Shown: positions 7,703-17,487, numbered from the stretch's first letter. The stretch: DNA of 64,000 nucleotides from Paludibaculum fermentans (GCF_015277775.1 NZ_CP063849.1:7579501-7643500); one strand, 5' to 3'. A program made the numbers and translations. Notes: generated by a model from the letters alone, not told the origin.

Positions 7703-10700
7703 CTAGTGCAGTTCCACCTTGTTGGCTTCCAGCGTCGTGCCCAGCACCTGCTGCAGCCGCGCCACCGCCTTATTCCTCAACAGGAACGAGCCCACCAGCC
7801 GGCGCCTTGTATCCAGCAGTTCGTTCTGCCGGGTTAGCACCAGGAAGTTCGTACTCTCCCCCGTCTGGAACAGCCGGATCTCGCTGTCCATCTTCTCCGC
7901 GGCGGCCTTTTCCGCGGCGCGGGCCGCTTCCATCCGCTGGCGCGCCGTTTCCAGCGCCTGCAGTGAATTCCGCACCTGGGCCGAAATGCCCTGTTCCAAC
8001 TGCATCCGCGTAAGCTTCAGCCGCTTCTCCGTGATCGCGGTCTGCTCATACTGCGCTTCCGCCGTACGATTGCGAGGCGACCATTCAATGCTCAAACCCG
8101 CCTGCACGGACTGGTAGTTGCCGCTGAACAGGTTCGACAGCCCTTGTCCATAGCCGCCCACGAAGGACGCCGGAACCGAGCCGCCCAGGCTGATCGCCGG
8201 CAGCGGCGGCAGCCCCGCGACCGCGGAAAGGTCATTGACCCGTCCAAACAGCGGAGAGAACGCCGCCGCGAATCCACCGCTCGACGTCGCTGGCACCGTG
8301 CCCGCTAAACCCGAATTGATGTAGTTCGCGTTCAGGTTCACCTGCGGCTTCGTGCCGCTGCGCGCCAGATCCTTCTGGACGTCGTTCTGCTGGGTCCGCA
8401 GCTCCAGCGACCGCAGTTCCGTCCGCTTCTCCAGCGCAATGGTCATGGCCTGCTTCAGGTCGTCGATGGGCGTCTCCAGCGTAGTGCGCTCCGAGGGCAT
8501 CAGCCGGTCGTTCCACAACGGATCGTTGCGGTCCGGCGTGAGGATCACCTTCAGTTCGTTCTCCGCGCTGGTCACAATGCCGATCGCCGTGACGTAGTTG
8601 TCGATGCGCCGTTGCAGCTCCGCTTCCGAAGCCGCCAGTTCCACCGGAGCCAGCGTGCCCGCCGAAATCTGCCGCTGGTTGCGCTCATGCTGGTCGCGCG
8701 CCAACCGCACGCCATCGGCCGCCACCACGGCGTCTTCAATCGAAGCCGCCAGATCCCAGTACGCCGCTTGCGTGCGCGCAATCACGTCGATCACCCGGGT
8801 CTCGAAATCCGTCTCCGACTGCTGCTTCTGCTTCGCCCGGATCTTCAGCACGGCCCGGTCGTTGTCCAGGTCCCGGTAACGCCACAGCGGCATCGAGAAC
8901 CCGGCCGTCAGCCGCGACGTGAAGTTCGGATTCAGCGAGACGAACGGGTTGTTCGTGCTCTGCCGCTGGTTGTCGAAATCCACATGGAACGACAGGCCCT
9001 GCCATGGAGTCTTCTGCTTCACCGACAGGTTGTTGGTCAGGTAGTGCTCGCTCACCTTGCCGTTCGCCGCCGCCAGGCTGCTGGCCGCCGGCGAGTTGTT
9101 CGCCTGTATGGAGGGCGCGAACAGCACCACGGAATCGAAAGCGCCGCGAGCGCCCTTCAGGCCCGCCACCGAAGTCGCCACCGTAGTGCGCTCCAGTTCG
9201 ATTTCCAGGTTGTTCTTCAGCGCCATTTGCACGGCTTCCTGCAGCGACAGGGGATGCTGTGTGCCGCTGACGCCGACGCGCTCGGCCTTGGAGACTTCTT
9301 CCAGGATCTTCGTCATCTCCGCGTTCTGCGGGAACGTCAGATCCTGCGGCTTCTGCTGCGCGCGCAGCGGAGCCGCCCCGATCAGCAGCAGGATCAGCAG
9401 CATCGCCGTGACGGGCTGGATCACTTCCTTGCGCCGCGTACGGCGCTTGAAGAACTCGCCCATGTCGTCAAACAACGTATAGGCCACGGGCGTGACCACC
9501 AGCGTCAAAATCAACGCCATGGCCTGGCCGCCGATCACGACGATGGCCACCGTGCGGCGTGTACCAGCGCCGGCGCCCGAGCCGAAGGCCAGCGGCAGCA
9601 TGCCCGCGATCAGCGCCGCCGTCGTCATCAGGATCGGCCGCAACCGGTCGTCGCAGCCGCGGAAGACCGCCTCCAGGCGAGGCACGCCTTCGCGCCGCAA
9701 CCCCTTGATGTGGTCCACCTGCAGAATCGAGTTCTTCTTCACGATGCCGAACAACACCAGGATGCCCAGCGAGGTGTACACCACCGAAAAGTTCTCGCCC
9801 GCCAGGAACAGGCTCAACAAAGCAAACGGAATGGACAGCGGCAGGCTGAGCAGAATCGTAATCGGATCCACAAAGCTCTCGTAGTTCGCCGCCAGAATCA
9901 TGTACATGAACACGATGGACAGCAGGAAAGCGAACAGGAAGTTCGTCACCGCCTTGCCCAGTTCCTTCGACCGGCCCACCGCCCCGTGCCGGTACTCCGG
10001 CGGCAGGTTCATCTTGACCATCTCCTCGCTCACCGTGTTCAACAGGTCGCTCAGCGCCAGGCCCTTGTTCAGACTGCCCTGGATCAGCACGCGCCGCTGG
10101 CGGTTCCAGCGGTCGATCGACGTCGGACCCGTACCCAGTTCCATCGAAGCCACGTTCGAGATGGGCACATTGCCCAGCGTCGCCGATGGCACGAACAGCC
10201 GCTCCAACGCCTGCTGGGAGTTGCGGAACGGCTTCGAGACGCGCAGCAGCACGTCATAACGGTCGTCCCCTTCGCGATAGGTCGTCACCTGGTCGTCGCC
10301 GCCCACCAGCACGCGCATCGCGTTCGCCACCTGGGCCACGTTCACATTCAGGTCAGCCGCCTTGTCGCGATTGATCTGCACCCGCACTTCCGGCTTGCCG
10401 GACTCATAGGTCAGTTCCAGATCGGCCATGCCCGGAATCGAATTCAGCTTCGTCATCAGCCGCTTGGCGTACTGCTCCAGCTTGCCGAGGTCCGGACCTT
10501 GGATGGAGTACATGAAGTCGCGATCCGCGCCGCCCGAAATTAGCGACGGCAACTGGACGCCCACGATCAGGTCCTTATACTTCTTCAGCTTGTCGCGAGT
10601 CATGTCCATCAGCACGCGCTGGCTCTCCTTGCGCTTGTTGGTATCCACGAGCTCGACGATGATCGACCCGCGATCCACCTGACGGCGCTGATCCGCGCCC

Positions 10701-12487
10701 ACCGTGGTGAGCAGGTCGCGCACGCCCGGCAACACCTGGATGTCCTTCTCGATCTGCGCCATTACCTGCGTGGTGCCCTCCAGCGAACTGCCCACCGGCA
10801 TGCGCACCGAGACTTCGAACTCGCTCTGGTCCTCGACAGGCAGAAAATCCACACCCATGCGGCTCATCATCGGACCCGTCGAAAGCACCACCAGCACCGA
10901 AACGACGACGATCACCCAGCGGTGGCGCAGCGACCACGCCAGCATCTCGTGATACGGCATCGACATGTACTTGTGGAAGAAGCCGGATTTCGTGTCGTGA
11001 TCCTTCTTGCCCAGGCGCAGGAACCGTGAACACAACATCGGCGTCAGCGTGAAGCTCACCAGCAGCGAGATGCCGATCGCAAACGCCGCCGTGTAGCCGA
11101 AACTCGACATGAACCGGCCCACGATGCCGGGCATCAGCGCGATCGGGATGAAGATGATGATCAGGCTCAACGTGGTCGCCATGACCGCCAGGCCAATCTC
11201 CCGCGTGCCGTGCACCGCGGCCTCCATCGCCGACATGTTCTTCTCTTCCATGTAGCGGAAGATATTCTCCAGCACGACGATAGCGTCGTCGATCACGATG
11301 CCCACCACCAGTGTCAACGCCAGCATGGTGATCTGGTTCAGAGTGAACCCCATGTAGTTCAGCAGCGTGAACGTGGAGATGATCGATGTCGGAATCGCAA
11401 TGGCCGCAATCAGCGTCGAGCGCCAGTTGCGAATGAACAGCATCACGATGATGCCGGCGAACACGCCGCCCAGCACCAGGTGCTCCTGCACCGCTTCAAA
11501 CGCCGCTTCAATGAACCCTGACTGGTCGCGGGCGTAGGTGATCTTGAAATCCGGCGGCAGCGACTTCTTCAATTGCTCGATGCGCGTCTTCACCGCCGCG
11601 ATTACGTCCAGCGAGTTCGTGCCCGACTGCTTGCGGACCGCCAATACCACCGCGCTCTCGCCGTTCAACCGGGCCAGTGAGCGCGGCTCTTCAAACCCGT
11701 CCACCACTTGCCCGATGTCCGCCACGCGGATCGGCGCGCCGTTCAGGTTGCCCACGACGATGCGCTCGAAATCCACCGGCCGCTCCACGCGGCCCATCGT
11801 GCGCAGCGAGAGTTCGCGATTCCCTTCATCGATGCGCCCGCCGGGAATCTCGATGTTCTGCGCTGCCAGCGCCGCCCGCACCTGCTCGATGTTCAGGTTG
11901 TAGGAATATAGCTTCTCGCCGTCCACCACCACCTGGATCTGCCGCTTGCGCTCACCCACGAAACGCACCTGGCCCACGCCGCTGATCGATTCGATGTTCT
12001 TCTTCAGGCCGTCATCCGACAGCTTCGTGATCTCCCGCAGATCGCGATTGGCCGACACCACGACATTCAACACGGGTGAGGCATCCGTGGCGATTTTCTC
12101 GACAATGGGCGACTTGGCGTCCTTCGGCAATTGGCCCAGTACGGTGTTGATCTTGTCCCGTACCTCCTGCGCCGCCACTTCCGGATCTTTCTCCAGCAGG
12201 AACGCGATGGAGATGATCGACACACCTTCAGCCGACGTCGAGTTCAATTCGTCAATGCCGCTGATGGTGTTTACCACCTCTTCCAACGGCTTCGTCACCT
12301 GCGTCTCCACCTCTTCCGGCGAGGCGCCGGCCAGGGTCGTCGTAATGTTGACGTACGGAAACTCCACCTTGGGGAAATAGTCCACGCCCAACTGGCGGTA
12401 GCTGGCCATGCCGACCACCATCAACGCCAGAATCAGCATGGTGGCGAAAACAGGCCGCTTGATGCAGATCTCTGCTAGTCTTTGCAT
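7703..12487 (-). CDS. RND multidrug efflux permease fused to a TolC-like outer-membrane factor
   Basis: A single 1594-residue frame encodes two parts. Residues 1 to about 1020 are a full HAE1/AcrB-type proton-driven pump: N-terminal 'RPVFATMLILALMVVGM', two periplasmic loops, twelve membrane segments and the TM4 proton-relay motif 'VVGIVIDDAIVVLEN'. The cytoplasmic end 'FKRRTRRKE' is followed by a signal-peptide-like segment (about residues 1029-1046, MLLILLLIGAAPLRAQ). From there to 1594 runs a TolC/OEP protein with two repeats ('HPLSLQEAVQMALKNNLEI' near 1085). The pump and its duct are normally separate proteins. The extra helix would carry the C-terminal part into the periplasm, where LRA-QQ could be cleaved. 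An in-frame ATG at 9403 could also give a separate TolC product. Confidence 0.93.
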   Translation of the reverse strand: MQRLAEICIKRPVFATMLILALMVVGMASYRQLGVDYFPKVEFPYVNITTTLAGASPEEVETQVTKPLEEVVNTISGIDELNSTSAEGVSIISIAFLLEKDPEVAAQEVRDKINTVLGQLPKDAKSPIVEKIATDASPVLNVVVSANRDLREITKLSDDGLKKNIESISGVGQVRFVGERKRQIQVVVDGEKLYSYNLNIEQVRAALAAQNIEIPGGRIDEGNRELSLRTMGRVERPVDFERIVVGNLNGAPIRVADIGQVVDGFEEPRSLARLNGESAVVLAVRKQSGTNSLDVIAAVKTRIEQLKKSLPPDFKITYARDQSGFIEAAFEAVQEHLVLGGVFAGIIVMLFIRNWRSTLIAAIAIPTSIISTFTLLNYMGFTLNQITMLALTLVVGIVIDDAIVVLENIFRYMEEKNMSAMEAAVHGTREIGLAVMATTLSLIIIFIPIALMPGIVGRFMSSFGYTAAFAIGISLLVSFTLTPMLCSRFLRLGKKDHDTKSGFFHKYMSMPYHEMLAWSLRHRWVIVVVSVLVVLSTGPMMSRMGVDFLPVEDQSEFEVSVRMPVGSSLEGTTQVMAQIEKDIQVLPGVRDLLTTVGADQRRQVDRGSIIVELVDTNKRKESQRVLMDMTRDKLKKYKDLIVGVQLPSLISGGADRDFMYSIQGPDLGKLEQYAKRLMTKLNSIPGMADLELTYESGKPEVRVQINRDKAADLNVNVAQVANAMRVLVGGDDQVTTYREGDDRYDVLLRVSKPFRNSQQALERLFVPSATLGNVPISNVASMELGTGPTSIDRWNRQRRVLIQGSLNKGLALSDLLNTVSEEMVKMNLPPEYRHGAVGRSKELGKAVTNFLFAFLLSIVFMYMILAANYESFVDPITILLSLPLSIPFALLSLFLAGENFSVVYTSLGILVLFGIVKKNSILQVDHIKGLRREGVPRLEAVFRGCDDRLRPILMTTAALIAGMLPLAFGSGAGAGTRRTVAIVVIGGQAMALILTLVVTPVAYTLFDDMGEFFKRRTRRKEVIQPVTAMLLILLLIGAAPLRAQQKPQDLTFPQNAEMTKILEEVSKAERVGVSGTQHPLSLQEAVQMALKNNLEIELERTTVATSVAGLKGARGAFDSVVLFAPSIQANNSPAASSLAAANGKVSEHYLTNNLSVKQKTPWQGLSFHVDFDNQRQSTNNPFVSLNPNFTSRLTAGFSMPLWRYRDLDNDRAVLKIRAKQKQQSETDFETRVIDVIARTQAAYWDLAASIEDAVVAADGVRLARDQHERNQRQISAGTLAPVELAASEAELQRRIDNYVTAIGIVTSAENELKVILTPDRNDPLWNDRLMPSERTTLETPIDDLKQAMTIALEKRTELRSLELRTQQNDVQKDLARSGTKPQVNLNANYINSGLAGTVPATSSGGFAAAFSPLFGRVNDLSAVAGLPPLPAISLGGSVPASFVGGYGQGLSNLFSGNYQSVQAGLSIEWSPRNRTAEAQYEQTAITEKRLKLTRMQLEQGISAQVRNSLQALETARQRMEAARAAEKAAAEKMDSEIRLFQTGESTNFLVLTRQNELLDTRRRLVGSFLLRNKAVARLQQVLGTTLEANKVELH

Positions 12488-12503
12488 TCTGGTGCGCCTC
12501 CGG

Positions 12504-13706
12504 CTAGTTCTGACCGGCCGTCCGCACCGGCGCGCCGTTCGTCAGCATCGGCAGATTGGAGACCGCCACCTGGGCGCCGGCCGCGATGGTGCCTTCCGGC
12601 ATCTCCACCATTCCGTTGGAACCCAGAATCTGCGGGATCTTGTGCTCCACCGCCTTGCCGTTCTCGATGGAGAAGAACTTGTTCAGTCCGGCCACCGTGT
12701 AGACCGCATCCTTCGGCACCGCGATCACCGGGTAGGCTTTGTTCGTCACCAGGCGCACCTGCACGAACGAACCCGGCTTCAGCCGCGCATCGCCATTCAG
12801 CAGCCGCGCTTCCGCCGTCAGCGTCCGCGAACGGTTGTCCAGCGCCGGATTCAACTCCCGCACCACGGCCTTGAACGTCGCGTTTGGCACCGCTTCTGTC
12901 GTGAACTCCAGCGTCGTGCCCACATGGATCTCAGACACAGCCGACTCCGGGATCTCCGCCCGCAGCCGCAGCGGCGTCGCCTTCACCACCGTGTAGATCG
13001 CCACGTTTTCCTTGATGTACTGGCCCGGCGACACGTGCTTCATCTGCACGATGCCATCAAACGGAGCCACCACCGTCGCGTCCCGCAGCCGTTTCTCGGC
13101 CAGCTTCACATCGGCCCGCAGCGAGCGGATCGCCGCCAGTTGCGTGCGCAGTTCGTCCTGCGTCGCTTCCAAAGCCGCCCATCGGGCCCGATACGCTTTT
13201 TCCAGCTCAGTAAACCGCTCCGTACTGATGTCGCCCGTCTTCACCAGCTTGGCCGCGTTCTCATATTTCGATTTCGCGTCTTCCATCTGCGCCTTGGCCT
13301 GGCGGGTCTGCGGCGTCGTGTCCGGAATCTCTTCCTTCGTTGGATCGATGCCCACCCGCGCCATCGCCTGCGCCAATGATCCGCGCGCGCGCTCCACTTG
13401 CAGCGCCAACTCCTGCGTATCCAGCTCGGCCAGGATCTGGCCCTTCTTCACCATCTGTCCAAAGTCGTAGTTCAGCTTCGTGATCCGGCCCGGCACCTCG
13501 GAACTCACCGTCGTCGTCTCATCGGGCTGCAGCGAACCCGTCGCCATGATGGCGCGTTCCACCGTCTGTGCCACAGCGGGTGCGGTCTTGATCGAAATGG
13601 GGTCTGGTGCTGTCGTCGCTTTGGCTGCTTGCGGATCTTTCCTGCCGCAGCCGGCGGCTAACAGGATGGAAATGAGAAGAAGGGCCAGGGAAAAGGCACG
13701 CGACAT
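12504..13706 (-). CDS. RND efflux periplasmic adaptor (membrane fusion) lipoprotein
   Basis: 400-residue AcrA/MexA-type adaptor that bridges pump and outer-membrane duct. It starts with a lipoprotein signal, 'LLLISILLAAGC', with Cys at about residue 20. Next come the biotinyl-lipoyl half ('VSSEVPGRITKLNYDFGQMVKKGQ', seen in two parts), a coiled-coil hairpin (about residues 90-200), the second lipoyl half ('VVAPFDGIVQMKHVSPGQYI', likewise) and the beta-barrel and membrane-proximal domains. It lies 16 nt upstream of the permease and 3 nt downstream of the TetR gene, so the three form one operon. Confidence 0.94.
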   Translation of the reverse strand: MSRAFSLALLLISILLAAGCGRKDPQAAKATTAPDPISIKTAPAVAQTVERAIMATGSLQPDETTTVSSEVPGRITKLNYDFGQMVKKGQILAELDTQELALQVERARGSLAQAMARVGIDPTKEEIPDTTPQTRQAKAQMEDAKSKYENAAKLVKTGDISTERFTELEKAYRARWAALEATQDELRTQLAAIRSLRADVKLAEKRLRDATVVAPFDGIVQMKHVSPGQYIKENVAIYTVVKATPLRLRAEIPESAVSEIHVGTTLEFTTEAVPNATFKAVVRELNPALDNRSRTLTAEARLLNGDARLKPGSFVQVRLVTNKAYPVIAVPKDAVYTVAGLNKFFSIENGKAVEHKIPQILGSNGMVEMPEGTIAAGAQVAVSNLPMLTNGAPVRTAGQN

Positions 13707-13709
13707 ATA

Positions 13710-14369
13710 CTACAGGTCTCCTTCCGCACGGGGGCGGATGCCATTCAAAAAAAGATCAACGAATTCTCGGACGATCTCGTTCCGTGGGCGTTCCGGCAGG
13801 GGGCAGCGGAACACAGTCGAAACCAGTCCATAGTGGGCAATCGGCCCCACGAAGGCGAAAGATAAGGTCTGCGGGTCAAAACCGCGAAAAGCGCCGTCCT
13901 TGATCCGCCGCTCCATATAGGACGCCACAAAGGCTTTGAATTGTGTGGTGGCCCGCTCATGCCACAGCTCCGCCAGTTCATGACCCTCCAGCCCGCTGAA
14001 CATCAGCAGGCGGATCTGCGCGGGATCGTCCAGATACCAGCCGAGGATCACTTCCCCCAGCGCCATTAGCAATCCCACATCGTCCTGCTCGCCGTCCACC
14101 TTGCGCATGCTCGCGTCGAAGGTAAGCGATGCCTCAGCCACCATGTGGTCCACGATGGCTGTGTAAAGTTCCCGTTTCGTCGCGAAATGCTGGTACAGCA
14201 CCGGCTCACTCACGCCGACGGCCGAAGCCAGTTCCCGCGTCGTCGTACCCCGGAAGCCTCGTTGGGCAAACAGCTCCACCGCCGTTCGGAGAATGGCTGC
14301 CCGCCGCTCTCCACTGCGCAACCGCTGCTTCCCCACGACTGGAGTATCGAAATTAGCGTCCGCTAACAT
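13710..14369 (-). CDS. TetR-family transcriptional regulator of the efflux operon
   Basis: 219-residue repressor with an N-terminal helix-turn-helix: 'FRGTTTRELASAVGVSEPVLYQHFATK', read in parts, around residues 40-66. The C-terminal ligand-binding domain is variable. It is the first gene of the efflux operon. The ATG at 14369 follows an AGGTG ribosome site; a TTG at 14417 would add 16 residues of no family similarity. An array of palindromes overlaps its start, which implies that it represses its own operon. The inducer is unknown. Confidence 0.9.
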   Translation of the reverse strand: MLADANFDTPVVGKQRLRSGERRAAILRTAVELFAQRGFRGTTTRELASAVGVSEPVLYQHFATKRELYTAIVDHMVAEASLTFDASMRKVDGEQDDVGLLMALGEVILGWYLDDPAQIRLLMFSGLEGHELAELWHERATTQFKAFVASYMERRIKDGAFRGFDPQTLSFAFVGPIAHYGLVSTVFRCPLPERPRNEIVREFVDLFLNGIRPRAEGDL

Positions 14370-14398
14370 AGCACCTACTAAGATAGCAGGCGCTAGCT
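14354..14398. promoter_or_regulatory. Array of three 12-bp palindromic operator-like sites at exact 15-bp spacing
   Basis: On the plus strand, TAGCGTCCGCTA (14354-14365), TAGCACCTACTA (14369-14380) and TAGCAGGCGCTA (14384-14395) share the form TAGC-N4-(G/A)CTA and start every 15 bp. The first is inside the longer perfect palindrome TTAGCG-TC-CGCTAA. They cover the tetR start codon and the 25 bp upstream. This is what an autoregulating TetR repressor site would look like, and the divergent CotH-like gene could be affected as well. The binding protein is inferred from position. Confidence 0.6.
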
Positions 14399-14482
14399 TG
14401 GTCCGGCAACGCGACAAAGATCACATCACAAGCCGCGCAACCTTTTTTCGGATATTGCCGTCTTAATTCTTACGGTAAGCCA

Positions 14483-15721
14483 ATGAAAATAAACAATTTA
14501 ATACTGATTGGATTGCTTGCCTCGTTCTGCCCGGGCAGCCTCCTGGCTCAAGTACCGGATTCCGTCATCGATAGCTCCACCAAACTCTATGACTCCAGCG
14601 TTCTCCATCAATTCGATCTCACGATGAGTCCGGACGACTGGGCGCTCCTGAAGCAGAACTACACCGAAGACACCAACTACAAAGCCACCATGAGCTGGAG
14701 CGGCATCACTGTCACTGATGTCGCCGTCCGCAGCCGCGGCAGCAGCAGCCGTTCCGGCGTGAAGCCGTCGCTGAAAATCTCAATCGATAAATACGTGGAT
14801 GGCGCCAGGTTTCTTCTCCAGAAATCCCTGGTGCTGATCAACATGATCCAGGATCCGCCCATGCTGCGCGACTACCTCAGCATGCAGATGTTCCGCCGGG
14901 CCGGCGTGCCCGCCCCCCGCAGCGCCTTTGCCCGGGTGAATGTGAACGGCGAATACCAGGGGCTCTTCCTGCTGGTGGAGGACATCGACACCCCGTTTCT
15001 GGCTCGCAATTTCTACACCAATACAGGCTGGCTGTACGAGTACAACCTCGTCAACATCTATCACTTCGAGGACCTTGGCGACGACCCTGCCGCCTATTCT
15101 CCAGATCCCTTCGAATTGAAAACCAACAAGAAAACGCCCAATACCGGAGAGCTGATAGCCTTCATCAAGGCGGTCAACTCCACCACGCCCGAGACCTTTG
15201 TCGACGACATCGCCTCCCACCTGGATATCAACCGACTGCTGCGCCATGTGGCCGTCGAGACCTACCTGGGTGAGATCGACGGCCTCGCCGGGGTGGTCGG
15301 TTCGAACAACTTCTACCTCTACCAGGCCGGCGCCGGCACGCCCTTCGAGTTCATTCCCTGGGACAAGAGCGCCGCCCTGAACTACTGGGACGAACCCATC
15401 TTCGCCCGGCTGGATGAGAACGTCATCCTGCACACCGCCCTCCAGGTGCCTGAGCTGAAGCAGCGCTTCCTCTTCCATCTGAACGAGGTGAACCGCCTGG
15501 CGGGCGGCAAGGACGGCTGGCTCGACCGCTTGACCGCCCAGGCCATCGCCTTGACCAAAGCCTCCGCGATTGAAGATAAGAACAAACCCTACACGCAGGC
15601 GGAGTATGATGAGGCGTTGGATTGGACGATCTTCTCGATCCGCAGCCGCTTCACCTTCATTCAGGAGGCACTGGCCTCCGAGGGTGTCCAGAACCAGGAG
15701 CCGGATAGCCGGGTTCAGTAA
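14483..15721 (+). CDS. CotH-family secreted kinase-like protein
   Basis: 412-residue exported protein; the signal peptide ends near 'GSLLAQ'. The CotH fold is an atypical protein kinase that in Bacillus phosphorylates spore coat proteins. The family pattern is visible: 'VAVRSRGSSSR' near residue 85, 'NGEYQGLFLLVEDID' near 155, and 'NNFYLYQ...FIPWDKSAALN' near 280-300, with the metal-site Asp of 'IPWD'. In non-sporulating bacteria the role is unknown. It is divergent from the efflux operon and 29 nt upstream of the metallophosphoesterase. Confidence 0.85.
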   Translation: MKINNLILIGLLASFCPGSLLAQVPDSVIDSSTKLYDSSVLHQFDLTMSPDDWALLKQNYTEDTNYKATMSWSGITVTDVAVRSRGSSSRSGVKPSLKISIDKYVDGARFLLQKSLVLINMIQDPPMLRDYLSMQMFRRAGVPAPRSAFARVNVNGEYQGLFLLVEDIDTPFLARNFYTNTGWLYEYNLVNIYHFEDLGDDPAAYSPDPFELKTNKKTPNTGELIAFIKAVNSTTPETFVDDIASHLDINRLLRHVAVETYLGEIDGLAGVVGSNNFYLYQAGAGTPFEFIPWDKSAALNYWDEPIFARLDENVILHTALQVPELKQRFLFHLNEVNRLAGGKDGWLDRLTAQAIALTKASAIEDKNKPYTQAEYDEALDWTIFSIRSRFTFIQEALASEGVQNQEPDSRVQ

Positions 15722-15750
15722 GCGCCTGCCCAGACAGGTTTTGTGACGCA

Positions 15751-17487
15751 ATGACACATCACGGGCGCCGGCTTTTCCTCAAGGCCCTGCTGGCCGGAAT
15801 GGCCGGCTCCCGTATGCTGCGCGCCGCGCCTGAGGCCTCCACCGCGCGCCTCCAGTTTCTGCCCGGCGGCGGAGCCTCGCTGCTCTGGGTTCTCACCGAA
15901 CCGGGCTCCGGACTGCTCTCGTGGCAGGCCGGCGATGGCGAATGGTCACAGCTCGAAATCGGGGTCCGGCCTCTCCCCCCCCAAATCACCGGACTCGACT
16001 CCGAGCTAGAACTGCTCATCGCCCGCCTGCCCGACCTTCCGCCTGAAACCGACATCCAGTACAAGCTGGAATGGAACAGCGCTCCGGCCGGTTCCGGCAC
16101 GTTCCGCACACCCGGCCCGCATGGCCCCACCGCGACCTTTCTCGCTCTCGGCGATTCCGGCTCCAGGCTGCCCGAGCAGGATGCCGTCGCCGCCGCGATG
16201 CAGCAGGAGACCGATGCGGATTTTGTACTCCATGTCGGAGATATGGGGTATCCCGCGGGCAGCTTCACGGATCTCCGCGAGGCCTACCTGAAGCCCTATG
16301 CGGCCCAGATGGCCCGCATCCCCTTCTACTCCGCTCCGGGCAATCACGAGTACTACACCGACAGCCTGCGGCCCTACATGAAGCTGCGCCTCGGGCCCGA
16401 CGACCAGTGGAGCTATTACTCCGTCCAGCACGGCCCCGTCCACGTCATCTCTGTGGATTCGAACGATCCCGTGCTGCCGGATCCCGATACCAACCGCATG
16501 CTGCCCTGGCTGGAGCAGCAACTGCGCGACAGCACCTCCTTCTGGCGGGTTATCCTCTTCCACCATCCGGCCTACACCGCGGGTCTCCACCGGGACGATC
16601 CCTTTGTCGCCCTCTCGCGCGAGCGCCTGGCCACCCTTTGCGAACGCTACTCCGTGCCGCTCGTGCTGAATGGCCACGAACACTTCTATCAGCGCACCTG
16701 CCCGGTAAAGGACGGCCAGCCGGCCCAGGGCGGCGCGGGCACCACCTACATCATCACCGGTGGCGGCGGAGCCAAACTCTACCCCTTCTACGTCCACCCG
16801 CTCACTGCCTACGGCGCCTCGGTCTTCGAATATGTGAAGGTGCACATCGACGGGCTGCGCATGGTGGTCAGCGCCCTCGATGCGAACCGGCTCGAATTCG
16901 ACCGGGTGGAGATTGCGCCCCCACCCGCGATCCGCGATCTGGTGAACGCCGCTGACCAGCGGCCGGCTCTCGCTCCGGGTTCTCTTGCCGTCCTGCGCGG
17001 CTACCACTTTTCACCAGACCGGCCGGTCCGCCTGCGCTGCGACGGACAACTGCAGGACGTGATCGATTCCAACGCGGTCACCGCGCAGTTCCAGGTTCCC
17101 TATTCGGCCTCCGTGGTGGTGCGCCTCCAGGTGGAGACGCCGAATGGACTGGCGGAGACGGAGGTGCGCATCGCCACCCTGGCTCCGGCGCTGTTCCCGC
17201 TCGATCCGCAACTCACGGTGGCGCCTGGCGCCGCCTCGGACGTCTTTGCCACGGGCCTGGGCGCTCTTGCCGGAGACCTGCCGGCCGCACCGCTCGCCCT
17301 GGCCATGGCCTCGAATTACATGCCCGTGACCCCCATCGCCACCGCCCTGCCCGGCGTGTACCGCCTCGACTACACCGTGCCGCTGGATGCGCCGGAGGGC
17401 AATGTGGAACTCCGGCTCAACGCCGGAGATGAGTGGAGCGGGCCGCTGTTCGTGCCGGTCGTCTTCAGTCCCGCACAATCAGCTTGA
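15751..17487 (+). CDS. Secreted metallophosphoesterase (purple acid phosphatase type) with TIGR03437-like C-terminal domain
   Basis: 578 residues with a twin-arginine-like N terminus ('GRRLFLKALLAGMAG'). The dimetal phosphatase core shows all motifs: 'ALGDSGS', 'HVGDMGY', 'APGNHEYY', 'LFHHPAYT' and 'NGHEHFYQR'. From about residue 390 an immunoglobulin-like region follows ('ALAPGSLAVLRGYHFS', 'LPGVYRLDYTVPLDAPEGN'). It matches the C-terminal domain typical of Solibacter-group proteins (TIGR03437), which is the strongest taxonomic hint here. It probably hydrolyses phosphate esters outside the cytoplasm. Its end overlaps the convergent gene by 23 nt. Confidence 0.88.
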   Translation: MTHHGRRLFLKALLAGMAGSRMLRAAPEASTARLQFLPGGGASLLWVLTEPGSGLLSWQAGDGEWSQLEIGVRPLPPQITGLDSELELLIARLPDLPPETDIQYKLEWNSAPAGSGTFRTPGPHGPTATFLALGDSGSRLPEQDAVAAAMQQETDADFVLHVGDMGYPAGSFTDLREAYLKPYAAQMARIPFYSAPGNHEYYTDSLRPYMKLRLGPDDQWSYYSVQHGPVHVISVDSNDPVLPDPDTNRMLPWLEQQLRDSTSFWRVILFHHPAYTAGLHRDDPFVALSRERLATLCERYSVPLVLNGHEHFYQRTCPVKDGQPAQGGAGTTYIITGGGGAKLYPFYVHPLTAYGASVFEYVKVHIDGLRMVVSALDANRLEFDRVEIAPPPAIRDLVNAADQRPALAPGSLAVLRGYHFSPDRPVRLRCDGQLQDVIDSNAVTAQFQVPYSASVVVRLQVETPNGLAETEVRIATLAPALFPLDPQLTVAPGAASDVFATGLGALAGDLPAAPLALAMASNYMPVTPIATALPGVYRLDYTVPLDAPEGNVELRLNAGDEWSGPLFVPVVFSPAQSA

